53,132 nucleotides of DNA from Clostridia bacterium. Its GTDB lineage: Bacteria > Bacillota > Clostridia > Oscillospirales > Acutalibacteraceae. Location of the stretch: positions 1 to 53,132 of the forward strand of contig JAGBHV010000028.1 in assembly GCA_017935325.1 (NCBI GenBank), written 5' to 3'. The translations under genes and the position numbers were made by a program. Numbering within the stretch: position 1 is the first letter of the stretch; each line of letters opens with the position of its first letter. This document shows positions 25,194 to 33,657 of the stretch, in pieces. The notes beneath the pieces were generated by a model. It searched no databases and had not been told where the DNA came from. It saw nothing but the letters and a program-made list of their open reading frames with translations.

Positions 25194-25930
25194 TACTCGT
25201 TCTCCTTTTTAAGTTTTTCGATATACTTTTTATCTTTATCTGACAAATCAGCTTTTTCAATCATATCGGGACGCTTTCTGAGCGTTCTTTCAAGAGCCTG
25301 CTCATGACGCCATTTCTCTATATTCGCATGATGCCCTGTCAGCAATACATTGGGAACAGTTCTGCCATGCCATTCAAAGGGTCTTGTGTACTGGGGATAT
25401 TCAAGAAGCCCTGAATAATGGCTTTCATCTTCGAAACATTCATTATCGGAAAGCACACCGGGAATCATTCTTGCTACACTATCCGCAAGCACAAGTGCAG
25501 GCAGCTCACCGCCCGTCAGAACATAATCACCGATTGAAATTTCTTCATCAACGATTTCTTCAATGATTCTTTCATCAACGCCTTCGTAATGACCGCAAAG
25601 GAGAGTTATATTTTTCATTTGTGAAAGCTGACGCACCTTTTCCTGAGTCAGCACATTTCCCTGAGGGGACATATATATCAGGTACGGTCTTTCACCCGTT
25701 TCTTCGCAGATGTGACGAAAGCACGAGTCTATCGGCTGGGTCTGCATAATCATTCCCATACCTCCGCCGTAGGGTGAATCATCAACGCGGTTATGTTTAT
25801 CAAGCGTGAAATCACGGATATTATGGCAATTAATCTGAACATATCCGTTCTCCCTTGCCCTGCCGACGATGCTTGAAGATAAAACGCTCTCGCACATTTC
25901 GGGAAAAAGAGTCATTATATCAATTCTCAT
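25193..25930 (-). CDS. trmD: tRNA (guanine-N1)-methyltransferase TrmD
   Basis: A 245-residue SPOUT methyltransferase that makes m1G37 next to the anticodon and prevents frameshifting. Conserved parts are IDIMTLFPEM at the start, RVDDSPYGGGMGM, and the knot segment LLCGHYEGVDERI followed by EISIGDYVLTGGELPALVL. ATG 25930 (MRIDIMTLF) is preferred over TTG 25936. The start overlaps the 3' end of rimM by 11 bp. Confidence 0.97.
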   Translation of the reverse strand: MRIDIMTLFPEMCESVLSSSIVGRARENGYVQINCHNIRDFTLDKHNRVDDSPYGGGMGMIMQTQPIDSCFRHICEETGERPYLIYMSPQGNVLTQEKVRQLSQMKNITLLCGHYEGVDERIIEEIVDEEISIGDYVLTGGELPALVLADSVARMIPGVLSDNECFEDESHYSGLLEYPQYTRPFEWHGRTVPNVLLTGHHANIEKWRHEQALERTLRKRPDMIEKADLSDKDKKYIEKLKKENE

Positions 25931-26438
25931 CGTCAAAAATTCCTTTCAGCGGACGGATTTTTATTATACCATCTTCAACATCAACGCTGATTACAACGTC
26001 TTTTATTGCGGGGATAAGATATTCTTTATCGTCCTTTGTTATGTGCCACACGTCATTTGCGCCTGTTTCGCTGACGTCGGTAATAATCCCGTAAACTATG
26101 CTTTCATCGTCTGCATCATAAACAGTACAGTCAATAAGCTCTGCAATAAAATAATTGCCTTTCTGCAATCGTGCATCATCGCGCTTTATGTAAAGAACCT
26201 TGCCGCGCATTGCCTGAGCTTTTTCCACAGTATCAATTCCGTCAACAGTTATCAGAGCTATATTGCCGTGTTCTCTTGCACTTTTTACATCAAGGCTTTT
26301 TCCGCCGTTTTCATCAAGATAAAGCTTTTTGAATTTCTTTAAAAATGACGGTGCATCACACCACGGATTTACGCGCATTTCACCGCGCACACCATGAGTG
26401 CCTACAATTTCACCCGCTTCGAGAAAATCTTTTTTCAT
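25920..26438 (-). CDS. rimM: Ribosome maturation factor RimM
   Basis: A 172-residue cytoplasmic factor for 30S subunit head assembly. The N-terminal barrel has the family motif GEIVGTHGVRGEMRV. The C-terminal PRC-barrel follows, with DVSETGANDVWHI and EYLIPAIKDVV. Its start overlaps the DUF308 gene by 4 bp (ATGA) and its end overlaps trmD. Confidence 0.97.
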   Translation of the reverse strand: MKKDFLEAGEIVGTHGVRGEMRVNPWCDAPSFLKKFKKLYLDENGGKSLDVKSAREHGNIALITVDGIDTVEKAQAMRGKVLYIKRDDARLQKGNYFIAELIDCTVYDADDESIVYGIITDVSETGANDVWHITKDDKEYLIPAIKDVVISVDVEDGIIKIRPLKGIFDDEN

Positions 26439-27061
26439 TCGTCAACATCCTCCGATTTAATTTCTCTGCCCTCGCCTTCAATTTCGCCGTTATGGTTAAT
26501 GACGGTTGTATTGACAGACTCTGATTTATATTCCTTTGAAATGCAGAAAATTGTCCATAGCTCACTCACAGCTATAAAAATAAGCACGCCGCCGATAATA
26601 CGCATCATAAGGTCAAAAGACAGACCCGGATTCGTGATAAAAACTATACCGATAAGTGACGAAATAACTGAAGTCAGCAAAACACTCCACCACTTATTTA
26701 TTCCCTGATTTTTAAGGCGCATTGCGTTGCGGAATTTCGTAATTCCGTTTACGAGCACAATCACGCCGAAAAGGCTTACGATAAACCCTGAAATAACGTG
26801 AGGATTTGCAATAAAATATATTCCTGCAATTGCGGATATAATCCCTATTGCCAGACCGAAAACAGAAACGCGTGCACCTTCTGTTTTTGAAAAATAGCCG
26901 ACAATTTTAGTCACGCCAAAGCCAACTGCAACAGCGCCGATAATATATGAAGCGGTTTTTGCCACAATAGCGGGAAAAATAATCAGCAATACACCGATTA
27001 CAGCAAACCCGATAAATACAAAAATACCGTTACGTTTTATATTTTTAATGAATTTTTCCAT
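26435..27061 (-). CDS. DUF308/HdeD-like membrane protein
   Basis: A 208-residue protein with six hydrophobic segments in three pairs, ending in a charged Glu-rich tail (about 190-208). The glycine-rich membrane repeats such as IGAVAVGFGVTKIVGYF, FGVIVLVNGITKF and IGGVLIFIAVSELW fit DUF308 (HdeD family), whose role is unknown beyond acid stress in enterobacteria. It is inserted between khpA and rimM, where it is not usual, and is coupled to rimM by a 4-bp overlap. A hairpin in front of it may cut transcription entering from khpA. Confidence 0.83.
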   Translation of the reverse strand: MEKFIKNIKRNGIFVFIGFAVIGVLLIIFPAIVAKTASYIIGAVAVGFGVTKIVGYFSKTEGARVSVFGLAIGIISAIAGIYFIANPHVISGFIVSLFGVIVLVNGITKFRNAMRLKNQGINKWWSVLLTSVISSLIGIVFITNPGLSFDLMMRIIGGVLIFIAVSELWTIFCISKEYKSESVNTTVINHNGEIEGEGREIKSEDVDE

Positions 27062-27074
27062 AAATGTTTCTCCT

Positions 27075-27109
27075 GTAAAAAAGGCAAAAGGCGGCTTTAA
27101 AGCCGCCTT
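27075..27109 (-). terminator. Hairpin/possible attenuator between khpA and the DUF308 gene
   Basis: A palindrome, AAGGCGGCTTT / AAAGCCGCCTT (27088-27109), is followed on the minus strand by TTTTGCCTTTTTT. It begins only a few bases after the khpA stop and could reduce expression of rimM-trmD relative to ffh-rpsP-khpA. Confidence 0.6.
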
Positions 27110-27112
27110 ACA

Positions 27113-27346
27113 TCAATCAATTTCTACCTTAACCCTTACGTCATTGCGTATAGCGGCTGCACGCATAACTGTGCGGATAGCTTTCGCAATTCTGCCCTGT
27201 TTGCCGATAACTCTGCCCATATCTTCAGCAGAAACGTTAACGTGGAAAACAGTAAGGCCTTCTTCTTCAGTTGTTGATGATGTGACCTTCACTTCATTCG
27301 GATTCTCAACGAGACCCTTAACGATTGATACTAACAATTCTTCCAT
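27113..27346 (-). CDS. khpA: KH-domain RNA-binding protein KhpA
   Basis: A 77-residue single KH domain protein. The RNA-binding loop is MGRVIGKQGRIAKAIR, followed by the basic helix MRAAA. ATG 27346 (MEELLVSIV) is chosen because AAAGGA lies upstream inside the longer ORF. In other Firmicutes it dimerises with KhpB/Jag, also encoded in this window. It lies between rpsP and DUF308-rimM, as expected for this operon. Confidence 0.95.
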   Translation of the reverse strand: MEELLVSIVKGLVENPNEVKVTSSTTEEEGLTVFHVNVSAEDMGRVIGKQGRIAKAIRTVMRAAAIRNDVRVKVEID

Positions 27347-27415
27347 TGTCGTACGTCCTTTCATTATTCCGTTGCATTGTAAGTATTGCCAATATACAAC
27401 AAATTATCAGCGACC

Positions 27416-27658
27416 TCAGATAATGTTTTCTTTCTTAAGAAGAGATTTTACTGTATCTGTGGGCTGTGCACCGTTAGAAATCCATTTCTTTGCTTTGTCA
27501 GCATCGATTTTAATTTCTGCGGGTTCTGTCATGGGGTTGAAGTAACCGATTTCTTCGATGAATCTGCCGTCACGGGGATATCTTGAATCCGCAACAACTA
27601 CACGATAGAAAGGTGCCTTTTTAGCGCCCATACGACGCAATCTGATTTTTACTGCCAT
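27416..27658 (-). CDS. rpsP: 30S ribosomal protein S16
   Basis: An 80-residue S16 of the small ribosomal subunit. It begins [26 protein letters not shown] and has [10 protein letters not shown] and [13 protein letters not shown]. The true start is ATG 27658, with GGAGG about 8 bp upstream. Confidence 0.98.
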   Translation of the reverse strand: MAVKIRLRRMGAKKAPFYRVVVADSRYPRDGRFIEEIGYFNPMTEPAEIKIDADKAKKWISNGAQPTDTVKSLLKKENII

Positions 27659-27701
27659 TTTTGTTTCCTCCAAAAATTTATTTTTATTTTTTATAAACTG
27701 A

Positions 27702-29060
27702 TTAAATGTTGAAGCCGTTCATATTGCCAATCTGTGACATATTGAACCTTCTTCTCTTTTTCTTTGAGCCTGATTTACCGCCAAGCTGCTTGAACATCTT
27801 CTGCATCTGCTTGAACTGCTGAAGCAATCTGTTGACATCTTCAACTGTCTGACCGCTGCCTGCCGCAATACGTTTCTTTCTTGAGGGATTGATAATATCG
27901 GGCTTTTCTCTCTCCTGCGGAGTCATTGATTCAACAAGAGCACGGAGTCTGTCAAACTTTCTTTCGTCAATGTCGATATCGTCAACTTTTTTACCGATAC
28001 CGGGAAGCATCTTCAGCGTATCCTTGATTGAACCCATTTTTCTTACCTGCTCAATCTGCTCGATAAGGTCATTGAGGTCAAATTTGTTTTCACGCAATTT
28101 TGCTTCAAGCTCTTCTGCTTTCTTTTCGTCAATAGCCTGCTCTGCTTTTTCGATAAGTGAAAGCACGTCGCCCATGCCGAGAATACGTGAAGCCATTCTG
28201 TCGGGATGGAAAACGTCAAGGTCGCCCAACTTTTCACCTACACCGACAAACTTAATAGGCTTGCCCGTAACTGCTCTTGCTGAAAGAGCTGCACCGCCTC
28301 GTGTGTCACCGTCAAGCTTTGTAAGCACAAGACCGTCAATTCCGAGAGCTTCATTGAATGAAGTTGCCACATTGACTGCGTCCTGACCTGTCATGGCATC
28401 GACTACAAGAAGAATTTCATGAGGATGAACTGCGCTCTTTACGCTTTTGAGCTCCTGCATGAGTTCTTCATCAATATGCAAACGGCCTGCAGTATCAAGG
28501 AATACGTAATCATAACCCTGGTCTTTAGCAAGCTTAATTGCATTCTCGGCGATTTTAACGGGATTTTCCGTACCCATTTCAAAAACGGGAACGCCTGCCT
28601 GTTCGCCCACAACCTGTAACTGCTTGATAGCAGCAGGTCTGTAAATATCACAAGCAACGAGCAAAGGTCTGTGACCCTGATTTTTAAGCATCATTGCGAT
28701 TTTTGCACTGTGAGTTGTTTTACCTGAACCCTGAAGACCGCACATCATAACTACCGTAGGCGGATGATTTGCAACCGCAAGACGTGATTTTGTGCCGCCC
28801 ATAAGAGCTGTTAACTCCTCATTGACGATTTTAATAACCATCTGACCGGGAGTAAGACTTTCCATAACCTGCGCACCGATTGCACGCTCTGTTACGGTTT
28901 TTGTGAAATCCTTTGCAACCTTGTAGCTTACGTCAGCTTCAAGCAAAGCCAGACGGACTTCACGCATCGCTTCTTTAACATCGGATTCGGTAAGACTTCC
29001 TTTACTTTTTAACTTTTTAAACGCTTCTTCAAGCTTATCGGCAAGTCCTTCAAAAGCCAT
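27702..29060 (-). CDS. ffh: Signal recognition particle protein Ffh
   Basis: A 452-residue SRP54 GTPase that with SRP RNA targets nascent membrane proteins to the Sec translocon. An N domain (1-85) is followed by the G domain, with [13 protein letters not shown] (P-loop), DTAGR and [10 protein letters not shown]. The Met-rich M domain (about 295-452) contains [24 protein letters not shown] and a Met/Gln-rich tail ([15 protein letters not shown]). It lies 12 bp after ylxM. The SRP RNA gene is not in this window. Confidence 0.98.
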   Translation of the reverse strand: MAFEGLADKLEEAFKKLKSKGSLTESDVKEAMREVRLALLEADVSYKVAKDFTKTVTERAIGAQVMESLTPGQMVIKIVNEELTALMGGTKSRLAVANHPPTVVMMCGLQGSGKTTHSAKIAMMLKNQGHRPLLVACDIYRPAAIKQLQVVGEQAGVPVFEMGTENPVKIAENAIKLAKDQGYDYVFLDTAGRLHIDEELMQELKSVKSAVHPHEILLVVDAMTGQDAVNVATSFNEALGIDGLVLTKLDGDTRGGAALSARAVTGKPIKFVGVGEKLGDLDVFHPDRMASRILGMGDVLSLIEKAEQAIDEKKAEELEAKLRENKFDLNDLIEQIEQVRKMGSIKDTLKMLPGIGKKVDDIDIDERKFDRLRALVESMTPQEREKPDIINPSRKKRIAAGSGQTVEDVNRLLQQFKQMQKMFKQLGGKSGSKKKRRRFNMSQIGNMNGFNI

Positions 29061-29072
29061 GTCGCTTCTCCT

Positions 29073-29435
29073 TTATTGGGAAATTTCGTTAACTGCTGTT
29101 CTTATTTTAACAGTAAGCTCGCTGATTTCCTTTGACAGAAGTGTCTGCATATTAATCTTGCTGATTTCAGCAGCACTATCGCTTATCAGCTTAAGCTTTT
29201 CTTCTATTTCTTCAAAGCGTTTTGCTAATTTCAGCTTTTCTTCCATTTCAAAAAGAAGGGTTTCTGCCCTTTTTATGGAATCACGCACGCCCTGACGTGT
29301 AATGCCTTCATTTTCGGCAATTTCGGAAAGTGACAAGTCCTCGTCATAATACAGCGAAATAAAATCACGTTGTTTTTCTGTAAGCAAATCGCCGTAGTAA
29401 TCAAGCAGAACTGCCACCTGCAGGTTCTTTGCCAT
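29073..29435 (-). CDS. ylxM: YlxM/p13-like helix-turn-helix protein
   Basis: A 120-residue protein. A sigma-region-4-like helix-turn-helix (about 20-62: TEKQRDFISLYYDEDLSLSE..ITRQGVRDSIKRAE) is followed by a long helical tail. It belongs to the UPF0122/YlxM family, which is nearly always encoded in front of ffh and is thought to assist or regulate SRP. The start has AGGAGG upstream. It is the first gene of a long operon with a consensus promoter at 29492-29520. Confidence 0.93.
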   Translation of the reverse strand: MAKNLQVAVLLDYYGDLLTEKQRDFISLYYDEDLSLSEIAENEGITRQGVRDSIKRAETLLFEMEEKLKLAKRFEEIEEKLKLISDSAAEISKINMQTLLSKEISELTVKIRTAVNEISQ

Positions 29436-29460
29436 AGACTTGAACCTCCTTAAACAATCT

Positions 29461-29484
29461 CTGTAAAGTATTTCAACTTTACAG
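29461..29484 (-). other. Leader hairpin in front of ylxM
   Basis: CTGTAAAG / CTTTACAG (29461-29468 with 29477-29484) gives an 8-bp stem in the untranslated leader of the ylxM operon. There is no T run, so it is not a terminator; an mRNA-stability or regulatory role is possible. Confidence 0.5.
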
Positions 29485-29491
29485 CCTCATT

Positions 29492-29520
29492 ATTATACAA
29501 CACCGCACCTTCTCTGTCAA
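29492..29520 (-). promoter_or_regulatory. Consensus SigA promoter of the ylxM-ffh operon
   Basis: Minus strand TTGACA (29515-29520), 17-bp spacer, TATAAT (29492-29497), an exact match to consensus. Confidence 0.85.
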
Positions 29521-29563
29521 GACTTTTTGCATTAATTTTGTGAATTTTTTATTAATATTGGGG

Positions 29564-29612
29564 CAAAAAACTTCCCTGCAGTGAACCTCGCTTCAATCTG
29601 CAGGGATTTTTT
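29564..29612. terminator. Bidirectional hairpin terminator
   Basis: Stem TCCCTGCAG / CTGCAGGGA (29573-29581 with 29598-29606). T6 follows on the plus strand and, on the minus strand, GTTTTTTG. It ends the metallophosphoesterase gene. Confidence 0.8.
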
Positions 29613-29614
29613 CT

Positions 29615-30808
29615 TTATCTTTCCGGATATGAAATCTGTCTGCCCGTTACAATGTGGGCAAATGTGCGGTAAAATCCGTCAAAGAATTTCTGGAAAGCAC
29701 CGAGAAATGCAATTTTTGTTGCAATTTCTTTGCCGTAGCTGTCTTCAACCTTCAATGCTTCTCTGAGTGTAAGCATATCGTACCAATGAACGGCGTAGGT
29801 TGAGTAATCTGAAGTATTGTTTTCGTCAACTTCAATCATTCTGTAGCCGTAAAGAGTTGAATAACGCTCGTTATTATATCGTGTGCTCAATGAGTTTACT
29901 ATATCAATTCCCTGATTCTGTACGCCGAAAGCATTTGAATGGTCGTGACCTGTAAACATCGCAAGCACATCACCTTTTTCAACCATTGCATCAAACTGAC
30001 CGAAGTTTTCATAGCCTGAACAAGGTGTTTCATTGAGTGTACCGTAGTTCTTCTGCGTTTCGTCGAAGTAATAGTATTCGCCTTCATTATACATATGGTC
30101 AAATGAGAACAACACTTTTTTGTCGCTCTTTTTAAGGACATCATAAACTTCAGGCACGATTATGTGTTGAAACGCAAGCGAGTAAACTTTCTCACCACCG
30201 TTTGCAGCTTTCAGTTCATCAGATGTTTTCTTATACCATTCAACCTGGTCAGCCTGCACACAGCTGTAGTGACCATCTTTATCGTAATCATTTGAATCGA
30301 ACACCCAGAGATTGAATTTTACTTTTTGGCCGTCAGAAGACATAACGGGAATATTATATGTACCGCAACCTGAAAGTGCTTCACCGTCGTCAACTGAAAC
30401 CGAGCATGAATAAGTGTTATAATATGCCATTAATTCCTCTCTTGACATTGCTCCTGTTTCGGAATCGTGATTACCGAATGTCACTGCAACGGGAATGTTC
30501 CTTGACTCAAAAACTGTCATCAGTTTATCAATAAGGCGTTTTGTATCTTCAGGATTTTCGCAGTTCTGCACATTGTCACCTGTGATAACAACGATATCAG
30601 GTTTTTCTTTATCGCAGGCATAACCGATTGCCCAGCATGAAGGGTCTGCGTTATAATCCTCAAAATGAGTATCAGTTACGTGCATAACCCTGAATTTTCC
30701 GTCAGAATTAAATTTCATTACTTTCTCCCCTTCTTCTGCAAAGGAAGTAATTGCAAAACTTCCCATTACCATAATAACTACCAACAAAAATGAAATAAAC
30801 TTTTTCAT
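29615..30808 (-). CDS. Secreted metallophosphoesterase
   Basis: A 397-residue secreted calcineurin-like phosphoesterase. The signal peptide is MKKFISFLLVVIMVMGSFAI ending near AEE (residue 25). Metal-ligand motifs follow in order: VMHVTDTHFE (DxH), VITGDNVQN (GD), VTFGNHDSE (GNHD), a His in LAFQHIIVPE, and FTGHDHSNAF (GHDH). It should act outside the membrane on phosphodiesters or phosphomonoesters; substrate unknown. It follows metK by 58 bp with only a weak hairpin between, so some co-transcription is possible. Confidence 0.9.
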   Translation of the reverse strand: MKKFISFLLVVIMVMGSFAITSFAEEGEKVMKFNSDGKFRVMHVTDTHFEDYNADPSCWAIGYACDKEKPDIVVITGDNVQNCENPEDTKRLIDKLMTVFESRNIPVAVTFGNHDSETGAMSREELMAYYNTYSCSVSVDDGEALSGCGTYNIPVMSSDGQKVKFNLWVFDSNDYDKDGHYSCVQADQVEWYKKTSDELKAANGGEKVYSLAFQHIIVPEVYDVLKKSDKKVLFSFDHMYNEGEYYYFDETQKNYGTLNETPCSGYENFGQFDAMVEKGDVLAMFTGHDHSNAFGVQNQGIDIVNSLSTRYNNERYSTLYGYRMIEVDENNTSDYSTYAVHWYDMLTLREALKVEDSYGKEIATKIAFLGAFQKFFDGFYRTFAHIVTGRQISYPER

Positions 30809-30833
30809 AATTATCTCCTGTATAAATATTTCA

Positions 30834-30854
30834 GGGAACTCTTAACGAGTTCCC
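30834..30854 (-). other. Hairpin between metK and the metallophosphoesterase gene
   Basis: GGGAACTC / GAGTTCCC (30834-30854, 5-nt loop). On the minus strand it is followed by TGAAATATTT, a poor T tract, so it is at best a weak metK terminator. Confidence 0.5.
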
Positions 30855-30866
30855 TTTCTTTGCAAA

Positions 30867-32060
30867 TCAAAGATTATCAATACCTGCAGCTTTTCTGATT
30901 GCTTCTGCCTTGTCAGTCTTTTCCCATTTGACATCAAGGTCTTCTCTGCCCACGTGACCGTAAGCAGCAAGCTGACTGTAAATAGGCTTTCTCAATTCGA
31001 GGTCTTTGATAATTGCTGAAGGACGAAGATCAAAGAGTTCAGAAACGATTGAGCTGATTGCACTATCGTCAATTTTACCTGTGCCGAAAGTATCAATCAT
31101 AACTGAAACGGGTTTTGCAACACCGATTGCGTATGCAAGCTGAACTTCGCATTTCTTTGCAACGCCTGAAGCTACCACGTTCTTTGCGATGTATCTTGCA
31201 GCGTAAGCAGCACTTCTGTCAACCTTTGTGGGGTCTTTGCCGCTGAATGCACCACCGCCGTGACGTGAATATCCGCCGTATGTGTCAACAATGATTTTTC
31301 TGCCTGTAAGACCGCTGTCACCGTGAGGTCCGCCTGTTACAAAACGGCCTGTGGGGTTAACATAGATGATTGTGTCATCATCCATAAGTTCTTCGGGAAT
31401 GATGGGTTTAATAACGTTAACAACGATATCTTTTCTTATCTGTTCAAGTGAAACATCAGCACTGTGCTGTGAAGAAATAACAATTGTTTCAACTCTTACG
31501 GGTGTGTCATCTTCATATTCAACAGTAACCTGAGTTTTTCCGTCAGGTCTCAAATAAGGTAATGTGCCGTCTTTTCTTACTTTAGTAAGCTGTTTTGCAA
31601 GCTTATGTGCCAAAGAAATAGGCATGGGCATTAATTCTTCAGTTTCGTCACAAGCAAAGCCGAACATCATACCCTGGTCGCCTGCACCGTGCTGGTTATG
31701 CTCGTCTTCGTTGCCTTCTTTGATTTCAGCTGAGTTATCAACGCCGAGAGCAATATCAGGTGACTGCTCATGGATTGCAAGAAGAACTGCACAGGTGTTG
31801 CCGTCAAAGCCTTTCTGAGCATCGTCATAACCGATATCACAGACTGCTTCTCTTGCGATTTTTGCAATTTCGATATCAGCTGTGGTAGTGATTTCACCCA
31901 TAATAAGAATCTGACCTGTTGTGCATGTTGTTTCGCATGCAACTCTGCCGTTGGGGTCCTGAGCCATGATTGCATCAAGAACTGAATCAGAAATTCTGTC
32001 GCATATTTTGTCAGGATGACCTTCTGTCACCGATTCTGATGTAAAAAGAAATTTTGCCAT
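30867..32060 (-). CDS. metK: S-adenosylmethionine synthetase
   Basis: A 397-residue enzyme that makes SAM from methionine and ATP. Motifs include [17 protein letters not shown] at the N-terminus, [16 protein letters not shown] (ATP binding), [20 protein letters not shown], and [25 protein letters not shown] 32060 is used, with GAGGAAG upstream, not the codon two residues earlier. It is controlled by a SAM-I riboswitch with its own terminator directly upstream, a feedback loop on SAM level. Confidence 0.98.
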   Translation of the reverse strand: MAKFLFTSESVTEGHPDKICDRISDSVLDAIMAQDPNGRVACETTCTTGQILIMGEITTTADIEIAKIAREAVCDIGYDDAQKGFDGNTCAVLLAIHEQSPDIALGVDNSAEIKEGNEDEHNQHGAGDQGMMFGFACDETEELMPMPISLAHKLAKQLTKVRKDGTLPYLRPDGKTQVTVEYEDDTPVRVETIVISSQHSADVSLEQIRKDIVVNVIKPIIPEELMDDDTIIYVNPTGRFVTGGPHGDSGLTGRKIIVDTYGGYSRHGGGAFSGKDPTKVDRSAAYAARYIAKNVVASGVAKKCEVQLAYAIGVAKPVSVMIDTFGTGKIDDSAISSIVSELFDLRPSAIIKDLELRKPIYSQLAAYGHVGREDLDVKWEKTDKAEAIRKAAGIDNL

Positions 32061-32080
32061 AATCAACTTCCTCTCTCAAA

Positions 32081-32107
32081 TAAAAATCCGCAGGAAAACC
32101 TGCGGAT
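32081..32107 (-). terminator. Expression-platform terminator of the SAM riboswitch
   Basis: Stem ATCCGCAGG / CCTGCGGAT (32086-32107) with a 4-nt loop, followed on the minus strand by TTTTTA. The aptamer's CCTGCGG segment can compete with the stem as antiterminator. Confidence 0.88.
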
Positions 32108-32116
32108 GAAATTTAA

Positions 32117-32211
32117 CTTATCTCTCGGATAAATTCCGCAGGATTTAGCACCTTGCAAAATGCAGGTTGCCGAGCTTCACAGGGCCTGTTCCCTCCGCTA
32201 CTCTTAATAAG
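32117..32211 (-). ncRNA. SAM-I (S-box) riboswitch aptamer upstream of metK
   Basis: On the minus strand the conserved S-box core is present: AAGAGTAGCGGAGGGAACAG, GGCCCTGTGAAGCTCGGCAACC, GGTGCTAAATCCTGC, and closing GAGAGATAAG pairing with the 5' CTTAT. SAM binding is expected to favour the downstream terminator and lower metK expression. Confidence 0.96.
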
Positions 32212-32232
32212 ATGTATTTAATTTACAAGTAT

Positions 32233-32261
32233 ATTCTATTATAACATTCGCCATTTGTCAA
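32233..32261 (-). promoter_or_regulatory. SigA promoter of metK leader
   Basis: Minus strand TTGACA (32256-32261), 17-bp spacer, TAGAAT (32233-32238), about 20 bp before the SAM-I aptamer. Confidence 0.75.
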
Positions 32262-32277
32262 GGCTTTAACAATATTT

Positions 32278-32880
32278 TTACAGTTTTGTCACTTTTCTGA
32301 GCTTATCGACAAGCACTAAAATTATCGGGTAAGCAACTGCGCTTAATGTTACACCCTTAACAACATTGATAATACATGCATAAGAAAGGTAGCCGATAAG
32401 GAATTCGTCAGTAATTATCTGACCGACAAAGTATTTGAAGTAAAGAGGCGCAATAAAGTAGTTAGCTGCCGCACCTATTCCTATCAGAGCAAGGCAACCG
32501 ATAACTGCCGAAACAAGAATTGCAACTGACTTTTTCATCTTCTTTGCAAATTCATTATAGCAAAGAACAAAAGGCACTATGTAAGCACTTCCCACAACGA
32601 AATTCATCAGGTCGCCGAATCCCATTGTTGAGCCGAGACCCTTTATGAAAACGTGAATAAGGTTTTTGAGAAGCTCAATCATAACGCCAGAAAGAGGTCC
32701 GAAGAAAATCCCTCCGATTAAAGCGGCAATATCACTGAAATCAAATTTCAGAAATGCAAACGGCCCTGTAAAAAGCGGAAAATCCAGCATATAAAGCACT
32801 TCCGCTATTGCCGTAAGCATCGCCACGGCAACCATTTTATAAATATTATTTTTCTTTTCGTGTTTTTTAAGTTTGCTCAT
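32278..32880 (-). CDS. ribU: Riboflavin ECF transporter S-component RibU
   Basis: A 200-residue membrane protein with six hydrophobic segments, the substrate-binding component of an ECF vitamin transporter. Family features are the KMVAVAMLTAIAEVLYML first helix, FLKFDFSDIAALIGG, GVMIELLKNLIHVF and the MNFVVGSAYIVPF region. An FMN riboswitch directly upstream fixes the substrate as riboflavin. The EcfA/EcfT energising module is not in the window. ATG 32880 follows GGGAGGAG; an upstream in-frame start would begin inside the riboswitch terminator. Confidence 0.94.
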   Translation of the reverse strand: MSKLKKHEKKNNIYKMVAVAMLTAIAEVLYMLDFPLFTGPFAFLKFDFSDIAALIGGIFFGPLSGVMIELLKNLIHVFIKGLGSTMGFGDLMNFVVGSAYIVPFVLCYNEFAKKMKKSVAILVSAVIGCLALIGIGAAANYFIAPLYFKYFVGQIITDEFLIGYLSYACIINVVKGVTLSAVAYPIILVLVDKLRKVTKL

Positions 32881-32892
32881 TTTTTCTCCTCC

Positions 32893-32925
32893 CAAAAAAG
32901 AAAACCCTGCGACAATGTCACAGGG
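32893..32925 (-). terminator. Expression-platform terminator of the FMN riboswitch
   Basis: Stem CCCTGCGAC / GTCACAGGG (32905-32925, one G-U pair) followed on the minus strand by TTTTCTTTTTT. Confidence 0.87.
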
Positions 32926-32943
32926 CAAAAGTTACATTCATAA

Positions 32944-33054
32944 AACCTTTCTTCCATCCGGACTATACCGTCGGCTTCGGAGTTTCACCGAATCAACCAT
33001 TTCTGGCTCGTGGGCTGTACCACCGGTGGGGAATCGCACCCCGCCCTGAAAGTA
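32944..33054 (-). ncRNA. FMN (RFN) riboswitch aptamer upstream of ribU
   Basis: Conserved RFN segments read on the minus strand: TCAGGGCGGGGTGCGATTCC, CCACCGGTGGTACAGCCCAC, GAGCC, GATTCGGTGAAACTCCGAAG, and CCGACGGTATAGTCCGGATG. The P1 stem is ACTTTC / GAAAGGT. It begins only about 18 bp after the acpP stop. Confidence 0.97.
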
Positions 33055-33071
33055 TTTTGTTTTGGCTGAAA

Positions 33072-33296
33072 TTACATTTCTTCTATATATTTAACAATAT
33101 CGCCTACTGTTTTGAAATTCTCAAGCTCTTCATCGGGAACTTCAACTTCAAAGCAGTCTTCAAGCGACATTGCAAGGTCAATCAAGTCAAGGCTGTCTGC
33201 ATCGAGGTCTTCCATGATAACTGTGTCTTCGGTAATATCGTCCTCTGAAAGGGCAAACTGTTCGCTGATGATTTTTTTGATTTTTTCCAATGCCAT
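33072..33296 (-). CDS. acpP: Acyl carrier protein
   Basis: A 74-residue acidic four-helix carrier of fatty-acid intermediates. The phosphopantetheine site is Ser35 in EDLDADSLDLIDL. It matches fatty-acid-synthesis ACP, but no other fab gene is near. It is followed almost at once by the FMN riboswitch and ribU, with no terminator in between. A promoter lies at 33340-33368. Confidence 0.96.
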   Translation of the reverse strand: MALEKIKKIISEQFALSEDDITEDTVIMEDLDADSLDLIDLAMSLEDCFEVEVPDEELENFKTVGDIVKYIEEM

Positions 33297-33339
33297 AGAT
33301 ATTCATCCTTTCTGTACGTACATTTATTGTACTAATCAT

Positions 33340-33368
33340 AATATAATAACTCTCAAACAATTTGTCAA
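33340..33368 (-). promoter_or_regulatory. SigA promoter of acpP
   Basis: Minus strand TTGACA (33363-33368), 17-bp spacer, TATATT (33340-33345). Confidence 0.72.
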
Positions 33369-33600
33369 GATATTTTAAAAAAGTTTGGCGGCAAATTTTT
33401 TAAAAGTTTTTTATTTTTGTTAAAATCTACAAAAAAATAATTTTTTATAAAAAGTCTTGACAGATTTTTGGTTACAAAGCTGTAACTTTTAGTTTTGCAA
33501 GTTTTTTGTTTCATTCCGTCATTTTCAGCTTTCAGATATAACTTTATCAAACTAAAGTTTTGCACTTTATTTTTGTTTTTACGCAAATTAAACGCAATTT

Positions 33601-33657
33601 TGTGGAAAACTTGAAAACTCACAAGTGTGTGGAAAACTCTGTGGAAAATGTGGAAAA
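33601..33657. other. Cluster of four DnaA-box-like sites
   Basis: TGTGGAAAA occurs four times in the same orientation: 33601-33609, 33628-33636, 33640-33648 and 33649-33657 (the last two abut). Its reverse complement TTTTCCACA fits the relaxed DnaA-box consensus TTWTNCACA. A related TTTTCAACA follows near 33699. The flanks are AT-rich. This could be part of an origin or a DnaA-titration/regulatory site; dnaA itself is not in the window. Confidence 0.55.

Noticed and set aside
33365-33622. 85-codon minus-strand ORF in the AT-rich gap
   Set aside because: Composition is Lys/Asn/Phe/Leu-rich as expected from random AT-rich DNA; no ribosome site; it runs through the DnaA-box-like cluster and has no recognisable motif.
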